This document shows positions 43,017 through 51,836 of a stretch of DNA of 64,000 bases, piece by piece. The position numbers and the translations under genes were made by a program. Every line of letters begins with the position of its first letter. Position 1 is the first letter of the stretch. The stretch lies in contig JBDHDH010000008.1 in NCBI GenBank assembly GCA_039591615.1, positions 1 to 64,000 on the forward strand. Direction: 5' to 3'. The stretch is from JBDHDH01 sp039591615 (GTDB lineage Bacteria > Gemmatimonadota > Gemmatimonadetes > Gemmatimonadales > GWC2-71-9). The notes beneath the pieces were generated by a model that worked only from the letters and a program-made list of their open reading frames with translations, did not search any database and was not told the origin of the DNA.

Positions 43017-44282
43017 CTAATACCAACGCTCCACCTGCGTCCCCGGGAAATAGGTGGTAACGATGGTTGCAAAGTCCTGACCAGCACGCGCGCGGCCCAC
43101 GGCTCCCCACTGACACATCCCCACGCCATGTCCCCATCCCGACCCATGTACGGTGAGCCACTGCACCACCCCACCCGCGCCCTCGCTCGCAGCCACCTCG
43201 AAGGCCGTGCTGCCGAGGATGCGACCGTCAGGCCGGGCGAGCACGGCGCGGATGTCCGGTCCGTACACGGGAACCTCCCCTCTCCCGACGCGAATGCGGA
43301 GCTCAGTCACGCGTCCGGACCGGCCCGTCTTTCGGACCCGCACGTCGCGCACGGCGTCCACGACGTCCGCCTCTACCCCAATCACCCTGGGTAGGGTTCG
43401 CCGTAATATATCCGTCAGGGTCGCACCATCCCACTCGACAGACCACCGAAAGCGCGGCGAGATGTCGCAGTAATGGCCCCCGGGCTTCGCGTCGGACACC
43501 GTCCGCAGATAGGGCCTCGAGCGCCCCGTGCGAAAGCTCTCTTCCGGCGACGCCGTGACGTGCCCACAGGTCGAATGGAAGAAGGGACTGATCACCTCGC
43601 CGTGGTACGTAATCACCATCCCGCGGGTCCTATGGACTGCCGCCCACGCCTGATCCGTTTCTGCGTCGACGCCACCGTATGCTTGATCGGTGACCGTGGC
43701 CGCGACATCGTATCCCTCCGCAGCGAACTTTCCGCGGTTGTCGATTGCGTAGGTGCGTGACACGACCGCCTGAGCCTCAACCGCGGCCTGCTCCTCACGG
43801 CCGCGCCGCCCCAGCTCGGCGGACACGACGCCGGCGACGTAGGCGTCCAGCGATATCTGGTTCACGGCCGTCAGCCGTCCCTCCAGGGCGAACACCTCGA
43901 TGACACCCCGATAGGCCTTGCCGTTCACGATCACGAATTCGGCGTCGTTGAGACTCACGAAGGTGAGGGTCTCGTAGCGGCCACTCTGGGCACCGCTCAC
44001 CACGACGCTGCGTCCGTCGGCGGTGGCGCGGACCCCGTCGCCACCTGGCAGACGGAAGACGACCCGGCCGTGCTCCATGGCCGCGATGCTGGCCCGGCCC
44101 CTCACGCGGACCGTATCGGCCCGAACGGCAACGCCGACACGAATGTCAGGCTCCGTCTCCAACGGTTCCACGGCGGGGCGCGAGATTGGCCTGGCGCATG
44201 TGGCCAGGATGACCGCCGTGCCCGCGCTAGCTGCGGCTGCTTTCGGCCAGTGCCTTTGCCAGCCGATCGATCGTGTCTTCAA
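43017..44282 (-). CDS. SpoIID/LytB domain lipoprotein
   Basis: Choosing TTG 44282 gives a 421-residue protein with a lipoprotein signal: basic n-region, small hydrophobic stretch, and ILATC as lipobox. ATG and GTG alternatives give either a very long or a missing signal. The core shows LDAYVAGVVSAELGRRG, EAQAVVSRTYAIDNRGKF, ATVTDQAYGGVDAET, HSTCGHVTASPEESF and GWGHGVGMCQWGAVGRARAGQDF, the SpoIID/LytB pattern. SpoIID is a peptidoglycan lytic transglycosylase in endospore formers; here an envelope role is inferred. The first 56 bases overlap the hemL 3' end. Confidence 0.88.
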   Translation of the reverse strand: MKTRSIGWQRHWPKAAAASAGTAVILATCARPISRPAVEPLETEPDIRVGVAVRADTVRVRGRASIAAMEHGRVVFRLPGGDGVRATADGRSVVVSGAQSGRYETLTFVSLNDAEFVIVNGKAYRGVIEVFALEGRLTAVNQISLDAYVAGVVSAELGRRGREEQAAVEAQAVVSRTYAIDNRGKFAAEGYDVAATVTDQAYGGVDAETDQAWAAVHRTRGMVITYHGEVISPFFHSTCGHVTASPEESFRTGRSRPYLRTVSDAKPGGHYCDISPRFRWSVEWDGATLTDILRRTLPRVIGVEADVVDAVRDVRVRKTGRSGRVTELRIRVGRGEVPVYGPDIRAVLARPDGRILGSTAFEVAASEGAGGVVQWLTVHGSGWGHGVGMCQWGAVGRARAGQDFATIVTTYFPGTQVERWY

Positions 44283-45513
44283 TGATCTCGTCGGTATGTG
44301 CAGCCGAGACGAAACATGCTTCGAAGGGGGACGGTGGCAGGAAGACGCCGTGGCGCCGGGCGTGCCGGTGAAAACTCGAGAAGCGTCTGACATCTGACGC
44401 CCGCACGTCTTCAAAGTTGTTGACGGGACCGGGATGAAAATAGCACCCCCACATCGCGCCCGCGTGGCCGACGGTGAACTGGAGCCCCAGACTCTCGGCC
44501 GCTCCTGCCAAGCCCCGAACGAGCTTCCGGGTCCGGCGTTCCAGCTGCTCGTGGACGGATTCGCTGTCGATCGTTCGTAGCGCGGCGAGACCGGCGCTCA
44601 TAGTCAGCGGATTTCCTACGAGCGTTCCCGCCTGATACACGGCTCCGGCAGGCGCTACCATCTCCATCAACTCACGGGTTCCTCCGTACGCCCCTACCGG
44701 GAGCCCGCCCCCGATCACCTTCCCCAGCGTGGTGAGATCGGGCTTTACGCCGGTGAGTCCCTGCGCACCACCGGGATGGACGCGGAAGCCCGTCATGACC
44801 TCGTCGAAGATGAGCAACGACCCCCAAGCTCGAGTGATTTCCCGTAGCCCCTCCAGGAATCCCGGAAGCGGTGGGACGAACCCTGCGTTCCCGAGAAAGG
44901 GCTCGACGATTACCGCGGCGATCCGGTCACCATATTGGGTAAAGAGCGTCTCGATGCCGCCGATGTCGTTGAATGGCGCAGTGATCGTAAGTCGCGCGAG
45001 GTCAGCGGGAACCCCTGGACTGTCCGGAAGACCAAGGGTCGCCACACCGCTCCCGGCAGCCACCAGAAAGCTGTCAGCGTGCCCGTGGTACGCTCCGTCG
45101 AACTTGACGATGAGATCCCGGCCGGTGGCCGCCCGCGCGAGCCGCACGGCGGCCATGGTCGCCTCGGTCCCGCTGTTGACGAAGCGGACCATCTTCACTG
45201 AGGGCACCATCTCCGCGATGAGCTCGGCGAGTTCCACTTCGGCCGGGCACGTGATCCCATAGGACGTTCCTCGTGCGAGCGCCTCCTGCAGCGCCTCGCG
45301 CACCGTCGGATGATCATGGCCCAGCAGCAGCGCCCCCCAGGCCAGGACGTAATCGATGAGACGCTCGTCTTCGGTCGTGGTGAGGTGGGCACCATGCGCT
45401 TCCTTCACGAAGAACGGATCGCCGCCCACCGCTCGGAACGCCCGCACCGGCGAGTTGACGCCGCCGGGGAGCACGGCGAGAGCGCGTGTGTAGAGCTCTA
45501 CGCTATTGCTCAC
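44227..45513 (-). CDS. hemL: glutamate-1-semialdehyde 2,1-aminomutase
   Basis: GTG at 45513 (GTGA overlap with rimO) gives 428 residues starting MSNSVELYTRALAVLPGGVNSPVRAF. PLP-enzyme motifs are MVRFVNSGTEATMAAVRLAR, IFDEVMTGFRV and TTLGKVIGGGLPVGAYGG with the Schiff-base lysine. It makes 5-aminolevulinate in the C5 tetrapyrrole pathway. The length is normal for the family. Confidence 0.95.
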   Translation of the reverse strand: MSNSVELYTRALAVLPGGVNSPVRAFRAVGGDPFFVKEAHGAHLTTTEDERLIDYVLAWGALLLGHDHPTVREALQEALARGTSYGITCPAEVELAELIAEMVPSVKMVRFVNSGTEATMAAVRLARAATGRDLIVKFDGAYHGHADSFLVAAGSGVATLGLPDSPGVPADLARLTITAPFNDIGGIETLFTQYGDRIAAVIVEPFLGNAGFVPPLPGFLEGLREITRAWGSLLIFDEVMTGFRVHPGGAQGLTGVKPDLTTLGKVIGGGLPVGAYGGTRELMEMVAPAGAVYQAGTLVGNPLTMSAGLAALRTIDSESVHEQLERRTRKLVRGLAGAAESLGLQFTVGHAGAMWGCYFHPGPVNNFEDVRASDVRRFSSFHRHARRHGVFLPPSPFEACFVSAAHTDEIIEDTIDRLAKALAESSRS

Positions 45514-46826
45514 CGAAGCGCGGTCGCCCGAAAGTCGTAATCTCGATTGGCTTCGATCCGGGCCCATACAAAATCACCGGGACGCGCCCACCCTCCCTGG
45601 ACCACCTGCGTCACGCCATCCACATCATCCGCCTGCCAGGGAACCCGCCCGACGTGCGTGGCCCCGTCTTCATCCGGTTCGGCGATCCGGTCGATCAGGA
45701 GATCCGTCTCGACGCCGACGTAACGCTGCAGCCGTTCCTCCGAGATCGCCCGCTGCAGCTCGAGCAACTCGTCCTGTCGGGCGCGCTTCACATCATCCGG
45801 AACGTCATCGGGGTATTGTACCGCGCGCGTTCCCTCTTGCGGTGAATACGTGAACACGCCGAGCCGCTCGAATTCCATCTCCTCGGCGAAGTCACACAGG
45901 ATGCGAAAGTCGTCCTGGGTTTCCCCGGGGAATCCCACGATGACGGTGGTGCGAATCGCGATCTCGGGAATCGCCTCACGGAGCCCTGCGACCGTGCGCC
46001 GGATCGTTGCCTGTCGCTCGGGCCGACGCATGCGCTGGAGGGTCCGATCGGAGGCGTGCTGGATAGGAATGTCGATGTAAGGAACGATCCGCGGCTCCTG
46101 AGCCATGAGTCCCACCAATCGCCCCGTGAGCCCGGCCGAGTACACGTAGAGCAGCCGATACCACGGAACACCGGTTTCCCTTAGGAGGGTCTCGAGGAGA
46201 TCCGGGAGCTTCGGCCCGGTTCGCCCGAGATCGCGACCGTAGTGTCCCAGATCTTGGGCAACGAGGTTGATCTCTTTCGCCCCCTGCTGCTCCAGGATCT
46301 GCGCCTCTCGCACTAGACGCTCGAGCGGTTCCGACCGGTGCTTGCCCCGCATGAGCGGAATGGCACAGAACGCGCAGGTGTGGTCACAGCCCTCGGAGAT
46401 CTTGAGGTACCGGACGTGGGGACCGTCGCCGAGATACTGCCGCACTCCCGGGTGCCGCGCCACCGGATCGACGACGAGGCCCCGCGCAGCCAGGGTTGGT
46501 ACCAGCCGGTGGAGATCGCCGAATCCAAGAAAGAGATCGACCTCCGGAACCTCCCGGGCGAGCTCGTCCCGATACCGCTGGACGAGGCATCCCACCACGG
46601 CGACCGCCTTCACCTGGCCTTCCCGTTTGAGGGAGGCCGCCTCCAGCATCGCCTCGATGGATTCCTGCTTGGCGGCATCGATGAAGCCACAAGTGTTGAC
46701 GAGGATCACGTCGGCGGACTCGAGGTCAGCAACTACCCGTGCCCCGTGAGCCACAAGCTCGCCAACCAGACGTTCCGAGTCGACCGTGGCTTTGTCGCAA
46801 CCGAGGGAGATGACACCGAGTTTCAC
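45510..46826 (-). CDS. rimO: ribosomal protein uS12 methylthiotransferase RimO
   Basis: GTG at 46826 gives 438 residues: MKLGVISLGCDKATVDSERL (N-terminal MTTase domain with the first cluster cysteines), the radical-SAM motif SEGCDHTCAFCAIPLMRGKHRS (CxxxCxxC), VGFPGETQDDF and a C-terminal TRAM-like domain. It adds a methylthio group to an aspartate of S12. The upstream ATG would prepend 35 unrelated residues. It overlaps hemL by four bases. Confidence 0.95.
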   Translation of the reverse strand: MKLGVISLGCDKATVDSERLVGELVAHGARVVADLESADVILVNTCGFIDAAKQESIEAMLEAASLKREGQVKAVAVVGCLVQRYRDELAREVPEVDLFLGFGDLHRLVPTLAARGLVVDPVARHPGVRQYLGDGPHVRYLKISEGCDHTCAFCAIPLMRGKHRSEPLERLVREAQILEQQGAKEINLVAQDLGHYGRDLGRTGPKLPDLLETLLRETGVPWYRLLYVYSAGLTGRLVGLMAQEPRIVPYIDIPIQHASDRTLQRMRRPERQATIRRTVAGLREAIPEIAIRTTVIVGFPGETQDDFRILCDFAEEMEFERLGVFTYSPQEGTRAVQYPDDVPDDVKRARQDELLELQRAISEERLQRYVGVETDLLIDRIAEPDEDGATHVGRVPWQADDVDGVTQVVQGGWARPGDFVWARIEANRDYDFRATALR

Positions 46827-46913
46827 AACGGCGGAATATAAGCGGGCTGCAGGGAGGGGGGGCGACTGATTTGCCCGGCGAACCGGCGATGGGTTGAAAC
46901 CGCGGAGGGGCAC

Positions 46914-46943
46914 GAAAAAAGGCCCCGTCACATTCCGGAGCCC
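46914..46943 (-). terminator. rho-independent terminator after the sigma factor gene
   Basis: On the minus strand GGCTCC and GGGGCC form a six-pair stem (with one G-U pair) around a short loop, followed immediately by TTTTTT. It lies about 40 bases past the sigma factor stop. A second small hairpin, GCGCCGAAGGCGC, sits just before it. Confidence 0.65.
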
Positions 46944-46982
46944 GCACCGCCTCGGAACCGGGACCCAACGGCGCCTTCGGCG

Positions 46983-47858
46983 CTACGAGAGGAAGCTCTC
47001 CAACGCCCTGGCCCGACTGGCGTGCCTGAGGCGCGCCAGGGCCTTCTCTTTGATTTGCCTCACCCGCTCCCGCGTGATCCCCATCATACTGCCGATTTCC
47101 TCGAGCGTCATCGGCTCTTGCCCGTCGAGACCGAAGTACAATCTCAGGATTTTGGCCTCCCGCTCTTTGAGCGTCCTCAGGACTTCCTCCACCGATTCGG
47201 AGAGGGCACGCTCGAAGGTCTCGTCGTCGGGACCGGGAGCCTGGGTATCGGGGAGGTAATCGAGGAGCTTGTTGTCTTCGCCGGGAGTGAGGGGGGCATC
47301 CAGGGAGAGATGGCTTTGCGAGATCGACAGCGTCTTGGCGACCTCGTCCTCGGAGATGTCCATCCCTTCGGCGATCTCTTCGACGGTGGGCTCTCTTCCT
47401 AGCTCCTGCTGCAGAGCCGATGACCGCTTGCCGATGCGATGGAGCGTGCCGGCGCGATTGAGGGGCACGCGAACGATGCGGCTTTGCTCGGCCAGCGCCT
47501 GGAGAATCGCTTGCCGAATCCACCACACCGCATACGAGATGAACTTGATACCCTTGGTCTCGTCGAACTTATGGGCCGCCCGGATCAACCCGAGGTTCCC
47601 TTCGTTGATGAGGTCGGAGAGGCTCACACCCTGGTTTTGGTACTTCTTGGCTACCGATACGACGAACCGCAGGTTGCTACGGACGAGCTTGTCGAGCGAC
47701 GGCTGGCAACCGCTCTTGATGCGCTTGGCCAGATCGACCTCGTCCGATCGGGTGATCAGGGGATACTGACTGATCTCTCGCAGGTATTGATCGAGAGATC
47801 CCTCATCAACCGCTGTCCGTTTTACAGGTCGGGGCTGCATCCCGTCGATTCCCTCCAC
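46983..47858 (-). CDS. RNA polymerase sigma factor, primary (RpoD/SigA) type
   Basis: The 291-residue factor has region 1.2 (SLDQYLREISQYPLIT), region 2 (NLRFVVSVAKKYQNQGVSLSDLINEGNLGLIRAAHKFDETKGIKFISYAVWWIRQAI), region 3 and region 4 (EREAKILRLYFGLDGQEPMTLEEIGSMMGITRERVRQIKEKALARLR). It is full in regions 1.2-4 but lacks the long region 1.1 and the non-conserved insert, like the short primary sigma factors of Bacteroidota and Gemmatimonadota. It followed a small unidentified gene and has its own terminator. Confidence 0.93.
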   Translation of the reverse strand: MEGIDGMQPRPVKRTAVDEGSLDQYLREISQYPLITRSDEVDLAKRIKSGCQPSLDKLVRSNLRFVVSVAKKYQNQGVSLSDLINEGNLGLIRAAHKFDETKGIKFISYAVWWIRQAILQALAEQSRIVRVPLNRAGTLHRIGKRSSALQQELGREPTVEEIAEGMDISEDEVAKTLSISQSHLSLDAPLTPGEDNKLLDYLPDTQAPGPDDETFERALSESVEEVLRTLKEREAKILRLYFGLDGQEPMTLEEIGSMMGITRERVRQIKEKALARLRHASRARALESFLS

Positions 47859-47889
47859 CGAAGCCGGTGCCGTGGTATCGATCTTTACC

Positions 47890-48141
47890 TTAGCGAGGCC
47901 CTACCAAGGGCGCAACTGTCACCGACCACCCTCTGCCGGACGCCCACGGCCGCAGGACACCCAGGAGTTCCCGAGCGGAGCATTCGTGTTCGAGCGTGAC
48001 GGCGACACACGCCGCACGCTCACCTCTGGCGAACTCGGCACGAACGACTCGCCCGCGGGGCACGTCGTGCAACGCCGCGAGGTCCAGCTGCGCACCACCG
48101 GCGCTCAAGATGACAACCACCGACGCATGTGGCGTCTCCAT
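47890..48141 (-). CDS. small protein of unknown function
   Basis: An 83-residue frame upstream of the sigma factor gene on the same strand: METPHASVVVILSAGGAQLD, then strands and a helix (ECSARELLGVLRPWA) that could fold as a small alpha/beta domain. It ends 31 bases before the sigma gene. No family is recognised, and the frame could be accidental in GC-rich DNA. Confidence 0.45.
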   Translation of the reverse strand: METPHASVVVILSAGGAQLDLAALHDVPRGRVVRAEFARGERAACVAVTLEHECSARELLGVLRPWASGRGWSVTVAPLVGPR

Positions 48142-48243
48142 GGCAAGAGGATACGATGGTGCGTCCGGTTCGTAGGCATTGCAGTAACGCCCGCACGATC
48201 AGAAAAACGCAGCGAGGACTTCACTTCGGCAGCCATCCGAGCA

Positions 48244-48265
48244 CTACCCATCAAGTGCTGGGTAG
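48244..48265 (-). terminator. hairpin downstream of the NtrC-type regulator
   Basis: CTACCC at 48244-48249 and GGGTAG at 48260-48265 form a perfect six-pair stem with a ten-base loop, about 30 bases past the regulator stop. No T tract follows on the minus strand, so termination is uncertain. Confidence 0.35.
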
Positions 48266-48295
48266 ATCTGCACCTCGATCCAGCTTCCGTCCGAG

Positions 48296-49651
48296 CTATC
48301 TTCGCTCCAAACCGTGTTTTTCGATCTTCTTGTACAGGTTGCTGCGGGGCATGGATAGCTTCCGTGCCGTCTCGCTGACATTCCAATCGTTGTCTCCGAG
48401 CTTCGCCTGGAGAAAGGCGCGTTCGGCCGCCTGCTTGAACGCATCGAATGTCTCGTGGTGAACCAGATCACCCACCCCGGACTCCGTCGACATGCCGATG
48501 ATCTGCTGAACCTCATCGCCGACGACCGCCTCGCCGGAAGAGAGAATGAGCAGACGCTCGACGGTGTTGCGGAGCTCGCGGACGTTCCCCGGCCACTCGC
48601 GAGTCGCCAGCGCTTCCAGCGCGCCTCGGTCGAAGCGCTTGGGACGCACCCCGCCGTTCTTTGCCAGGTCCGCCACGAACCTCTCTACCAAGAGCGGGAT
48701 GTCCTCACGGCGGCTCCGCAGCGGTGGGACTTCGATGGGCACGACATTCAGGCGATAGAAGAGGTCTTCCCGGAATCGCCCTCCCGTGATCTCTTCTTTC
48801 AACTCTTTGTTCGTCGCGGCGATGACTCGAACGTCGACCGCAATGGCCTTGGACGCTCCGATCCGCGTGACGACCCCCTCCTCGAGGGCGCGGAGCACCT
48901 TCGACTGAGCGGCCAGACTCATGTCGCCCACTTCGTCCAGGAACAGGGTTCCGCCGTCGGCCAGCTCGAACTTTCCTGGTCGATCCGCGAACGCGCCGGT
49001 GAACGAGCCTTTCATGTGTCCGAAGAGCTCGCTTTCGATGAGCTCCCCGGGAATGGCGGCACAGTTCACCTCCACGAACGATTGCCCTGCCCGGGGTGAT
49101 TGTCGGTGGATCGCGCGGGCCACGAGTTCCTTGCCGCTTCCGTTTTCACCCGTGATGAGCACCCGCGCCGGGGTGGGAGCCACCTTCCGGATCACGTCGA
49201 GGAGCTTCCGAACGGCAGGGCTCTTGCCCACGATCTCGTACCGATCGGCGACTGCAGTCTTGAGTTGCTCGTTCTCCGACTCGAGATCGAGGTGGGCGAA
49301 TACGTTGCGCAACGTCAGCAATACACGATCCGTGTCCAGCGGTTTCTCCAAGAAGTCGTAGGCGCCCAGCTGGGTCGCCTCGACAGCCGTCTGAATCGTC
49401 CCGTGCCCCGAGATCATGACCACCTGTGCTCTTGGATCTAGCTCCCGCAACCTGGCGAGCGTCTCCAATCCGTCCATTCCCGCCATCTTGACATCCAGGA
49501 ATACCAGATGGGGATGGGATTCTCCGTACGCCTTGACGGCGTCTGGGCCCGACTCGACGGTCTCCACCTCGAAGTCCTCGTACTCCAAGAGCTGGCGCAT
49601 CGCGTCGCGCACGCCTTGTTCGTCATCCACAACGAGAACACGCCTGGCCAT
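48296..49651 (-). CDS. sigma-54-dependent response regulator (NtrC family)
   Basis: ATG at 49651 gives 451 residues. Receiver domain: MARRVLVVDDEQGVRDAM, phosphoacceptor in HLVFLDVKMAGMDGLE, and KPLDTDR. AAA+ domain: GENGSGKELVARAIH (Walker A), HMKGSFTGAFADRPGKF (GSFTGA, the sigma-54 contact loop, with S for A) and GGTLFLDEVGDM. The C-terminal Fis-type helix-turn-helix ends NVSETARKLSMPRSNLYKKIEKHGL. No cognate histidine kinase is nearby. It overlaps the upstream gene by one base. Confidence 0.95.
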   Translation of the reverse strand: MARRVLVVDDEQGVRDAMRQLLEYEDFEVETVESGPDAVKAYGESHPHLVFLDVKMAGMDGLETLARLRELDPRAQVVMISGHGTIQTAVEATQLGAYDFLEKPLDTDRVLLTLRNVFAHLDLESENEQLKTAVADRYEIVGKSPAVRKLLDVIRKVAPTPARVLITGENGSGKELVARAIHRQSPRAGQSFVEVNCAAIPGELIESELFGHMKGSFTGAFADRPGKFELADGGTLFLDEVGDMSLAAQSKVLRALEEGVVTRIGASKAIAVDVRVIAATNKELKEEITGGRFREDLFYRLNVVPIEVPPLRSRREDIPLLVERFVADLAKNGGVRPKRFDRGALEALATREWPGNVRELRNTVERLLILSSGEAVVGDEVQQIIGMSTESGVGDLVHHETFDAFKQAAERAFLQAKLGDNDWNVSETARKLSMPRSNLYKKIEKHGLERR

Positions 49652-50340
49652 TATCTCACCCAACGGTAGAAAGTGACGCCGTCGGGCCGCACACGTACGT
49701 CGCCGACGGTCGGTGGTACCGAGATGTGAAACGCGCCGTCGTCGCCACCCGTCACCTGATTGACGAGGTGGGGAATCGCGCCAGCCGGCAGGGGGAACGA
49801 CCGCAACGCGAACTCGTCGGGTCGCCAGCCGATCACGCCCGCTCGTTGGAGGCGAGCCGGACCGGCCGCGCGCAACGGCTCTCGAGGCGCCAGGAACCCG
49901 GCCAACGGACCCACGATCACGCTGAACGCGTCCGTCCGGATCTGCCCTTCGACGATGAAACGGTCCTCGGCCAGCGACACCCGCAACGAGTCCAGCGCCT
50001 GGCGCGCTGCGGTGTCCAACCGCGCATCGACGAGCGAAGCCATTTCGTCCGCCGTCAATACTACGTAGGCTGGCCCATCGGGTTGGGCGATCCGCGCCTC
50101 TTTCCGCTCCGCACTGCGGAGCGCCCTGGTGGACGGCGTGCCCACCGACGGATCCGAGTCAGCCGGCGACGCCGGTGTGGTGCTCGACCTGCCATCGCCG
50201 TTCCGGAGACGAGATTCCACCTGCGAATGGTACAGCCCTCGGATTTCGTCGCGGAATTTCCACGCCACCGCTCCGGTCACCAAGAGGATCGTCGCGCACC
50301 CAACCAGTGCGATGAGCCGCTGCACGCATCCGCCGATCAT
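49651..50340 (-). CDS. single-pass membrane protein of unknown function
   Basis: The 229-residue protein has one N-terminal transmembrane helix (about 8-27). A serine/proline/threonine-rich linker and a C-terminal domain (about 90-229) rich in beta strands and arginine follow, with LTADEMASLVDARLD and VIVGPLAGFLAPREPL. It looks like an exported, anchored protein. It overlaps thpR by four bases and the NtrC-type gene by one. No family is recognised. Confidence 0.65.
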   Translation of the reverse strand: MIGGCVQRLIALVGCATILLVTGAVAWKFRDEIRGLYHSQVESRLRNGDGRSSTTPASPADSDPSVGTPSTRALRSAERKEARIAQPDGPAYVVLTADEMASLVDARLDTAARQALDSLRVSLAEDRFIVEGQIRTDAFSVIVGPLAGFLAPREPLRAAGPARLQRAGVIGWRPDEFALRSFPLPAGAIPHLVNQVTGGDDGAFHISVPPTVGDVRVRPDGVTFYRWVR

Positions 50341-50897
50341 GTATCGAATTCCACGCGATGACGAACCGCGTATCGCGCCCCATCGCGATGCAGCTCGCTC
50401 TGCATGAGATCCAACGACGCGACGAGTGCCTCACCGGCGTACTCCAGACGATCCAGCGTCGCCTCGAAACCCGCGAGCTCCGACGCTCGCGTGTCGCGGC
50501 GCACCCGGCCAAGCGTGATATGCGGTCGAAAGGGACGTCCCTCCAACGCAAACCCGAGCGATTCCATTTCCTGTTCGACGCGATGTTGTAGCATCTCGAG
50601 CGCCGGCACGCCCTCCAAGCCGACCCAGACCACCCGCGGCCGCTTGGGAGACGGAAACGCGCCGAACCCCCCGATGGAGACGTTGAAGACCCTCGTACCT
50701 CGACCCGCCTCCACCAGCCCCGCAATGATCTCGGCTTCCCGCCCGGCCGCCACCTGACCAAGGAACTTGACCGTGAGATGCAGTGACTCCGGCCGGACCC
50801 AGCGGAACGGGAAGTCTCCGGCCCGGAGCGGCTCAGCCGCCTCCCACATACCAATACGAACCGCCGACGGCAGGTTGATGGCGACGAACGCCCGCAT
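50337..50897 (-). CDS. thpR: RNA 2',3'-cyclic phosphodiesterase
   Basis: The 186-residue protein has the two HxT motifs of the 2H phosphodiesterase superfamily: LHLTVKFLGQV near residue 42 and HITLGRVRRD near residue 132. It starts MRAFVAINLPSAVR, typical of ThpR/LigT. It opens 2',3'-cyclic phosphate ends of RNA. The start lies seven bases after larE. Confidence 0.93.
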   Translation of the reverse strand: MRAFVAINLPSAVRIGMWEAAEPLRAGDFPFRWVRPESLHLTVKFLGQVAAGREAEIIAGLVEAGRGTRVFNVSIGGFGAFPSPKRPRVVWVGLEGVPALEMLQHRVEQEMESLGFALEGRPFRPHITLGRVRRDTRASELAGFEATLDRLEYAGEALVASLDLMQSELHRDGARYAVRHRVEFDT

Positions 50898-50904
50898 GAC
50901 AGTC

Positions 50905-51732
50905 TTACCTGCGCTCGGCCAGGAGCTCCACGTGCGCCCGGTCCTTCCCCAGCAGACTCCCGCTTCGGAATCCCCTGAGATCGAGTGTCACGCGCACGAA
51001 CCCCAGCGCCAGGAGGCCATCGCCGATGGCCTGCCGATGCGCGCGCACGAGAGAGAACTCTCCTCGCTGAACCTCGATGCGGGCTTCGTCCCCCCGGTGC
51101 CGCACTCGGAGGTCACCGCACACTCCAATTCCCCTCAAGAGCTCCTCACCCTCCTCGACCTGACGAAGCCGTTGGGGCGTGACGCTCAGTCCGTATCGGA
51201 GTCGACTGGAGAGACAAGGAGCGGCCGGGGCGTCCCAAACGGGGATACCCAGCGCTCGTGCCTCCCGCCGGACGTCGGCCTTGGTGTATCCCACCTCGGC
51301 CAGGGGGGACCGGACATCCCGTTCCGCAGCGGCGGCGAGACCCGGGCGATGCACGCCAAGATCATCGGCATTCGTGCCATCGACCAGCACGGCGATCCCC
51401 CGAGCCCGGGCCACACCTTGCAGCCGGCTCCACAGCTCATGCTTGCAGAAATAACAACGGTTCGTGGGGTTGGCGGCGTATCGGCGGTCGCTCAGCTCGT
51501 CGGTTGGCACTTCCAAGAGGCGCAGATCGAATTGGCGTGCGATCGATACGCCCTGCTCGCGCTGCACGGCCGGATACGAAGCGCTCACACCCATGGCCGC
51601 CAACGATCGGTCACGCCCGAGGATACGCCGAGCGATCACCGCGAGCAGCGCCGAGTCGACACCGCCGGAGAAACCGATAAGGACCGAGGGGAACGTCGCG
51701 ACGAGGGACTCCAACTTCGAACGGACGCGCAT
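50905..51732 (-). CDS. larE: ATP-dependent sacrificial sulfur transferase LarE
   Basis: The 275-residue protein has the PP-loop LIGFSGGVDSALLAVIA, NPTNRCYFCKHELW with the conserved cysteines, LVDGTNADDLGVHRPGL and APCLSSRLRYG, all of which match LarE. LarE supplies sulfur to the nickel-pincer cofactor made by LarB and LarC for lactate racemase-type enzymes. No larA, larB or larC lies in this window. Confidence 0.93.
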   Translation of the reverse strand: MRVRSKLESLVATFPSVLIGFSGGVDSALLAVIARRILGRDRSLAAMGVSASYPAVQREQGVSIARQFDLRLLEVPTDELSDRRYAANPTNRCYFCKHELWSRLQGVARARGIAVLVDGTNADDLGVHRPGLAAAAERDVRSPLAEVGYTKADVRREARALGIPVWDAPAAPCLSSRLRYGLSVTPQRLRQVEEGEELLRGIGVCGDLRVRHRGDEARIEVQRGEFSLVRAHRQAIGDGLLALGFVRVTLDLRGFRSGSLLGKDRAHVELLAERR

Positions 51733-51836
51733 GGCAGATAAATAACAGAAGGCAGGCGTGATTGGCAGGGGAAACGAAAGCGGACCGGAACATCCCGGCC
51801 CGTCACTCGCTTACAGCGATCCGCCCACGTGCCCGG

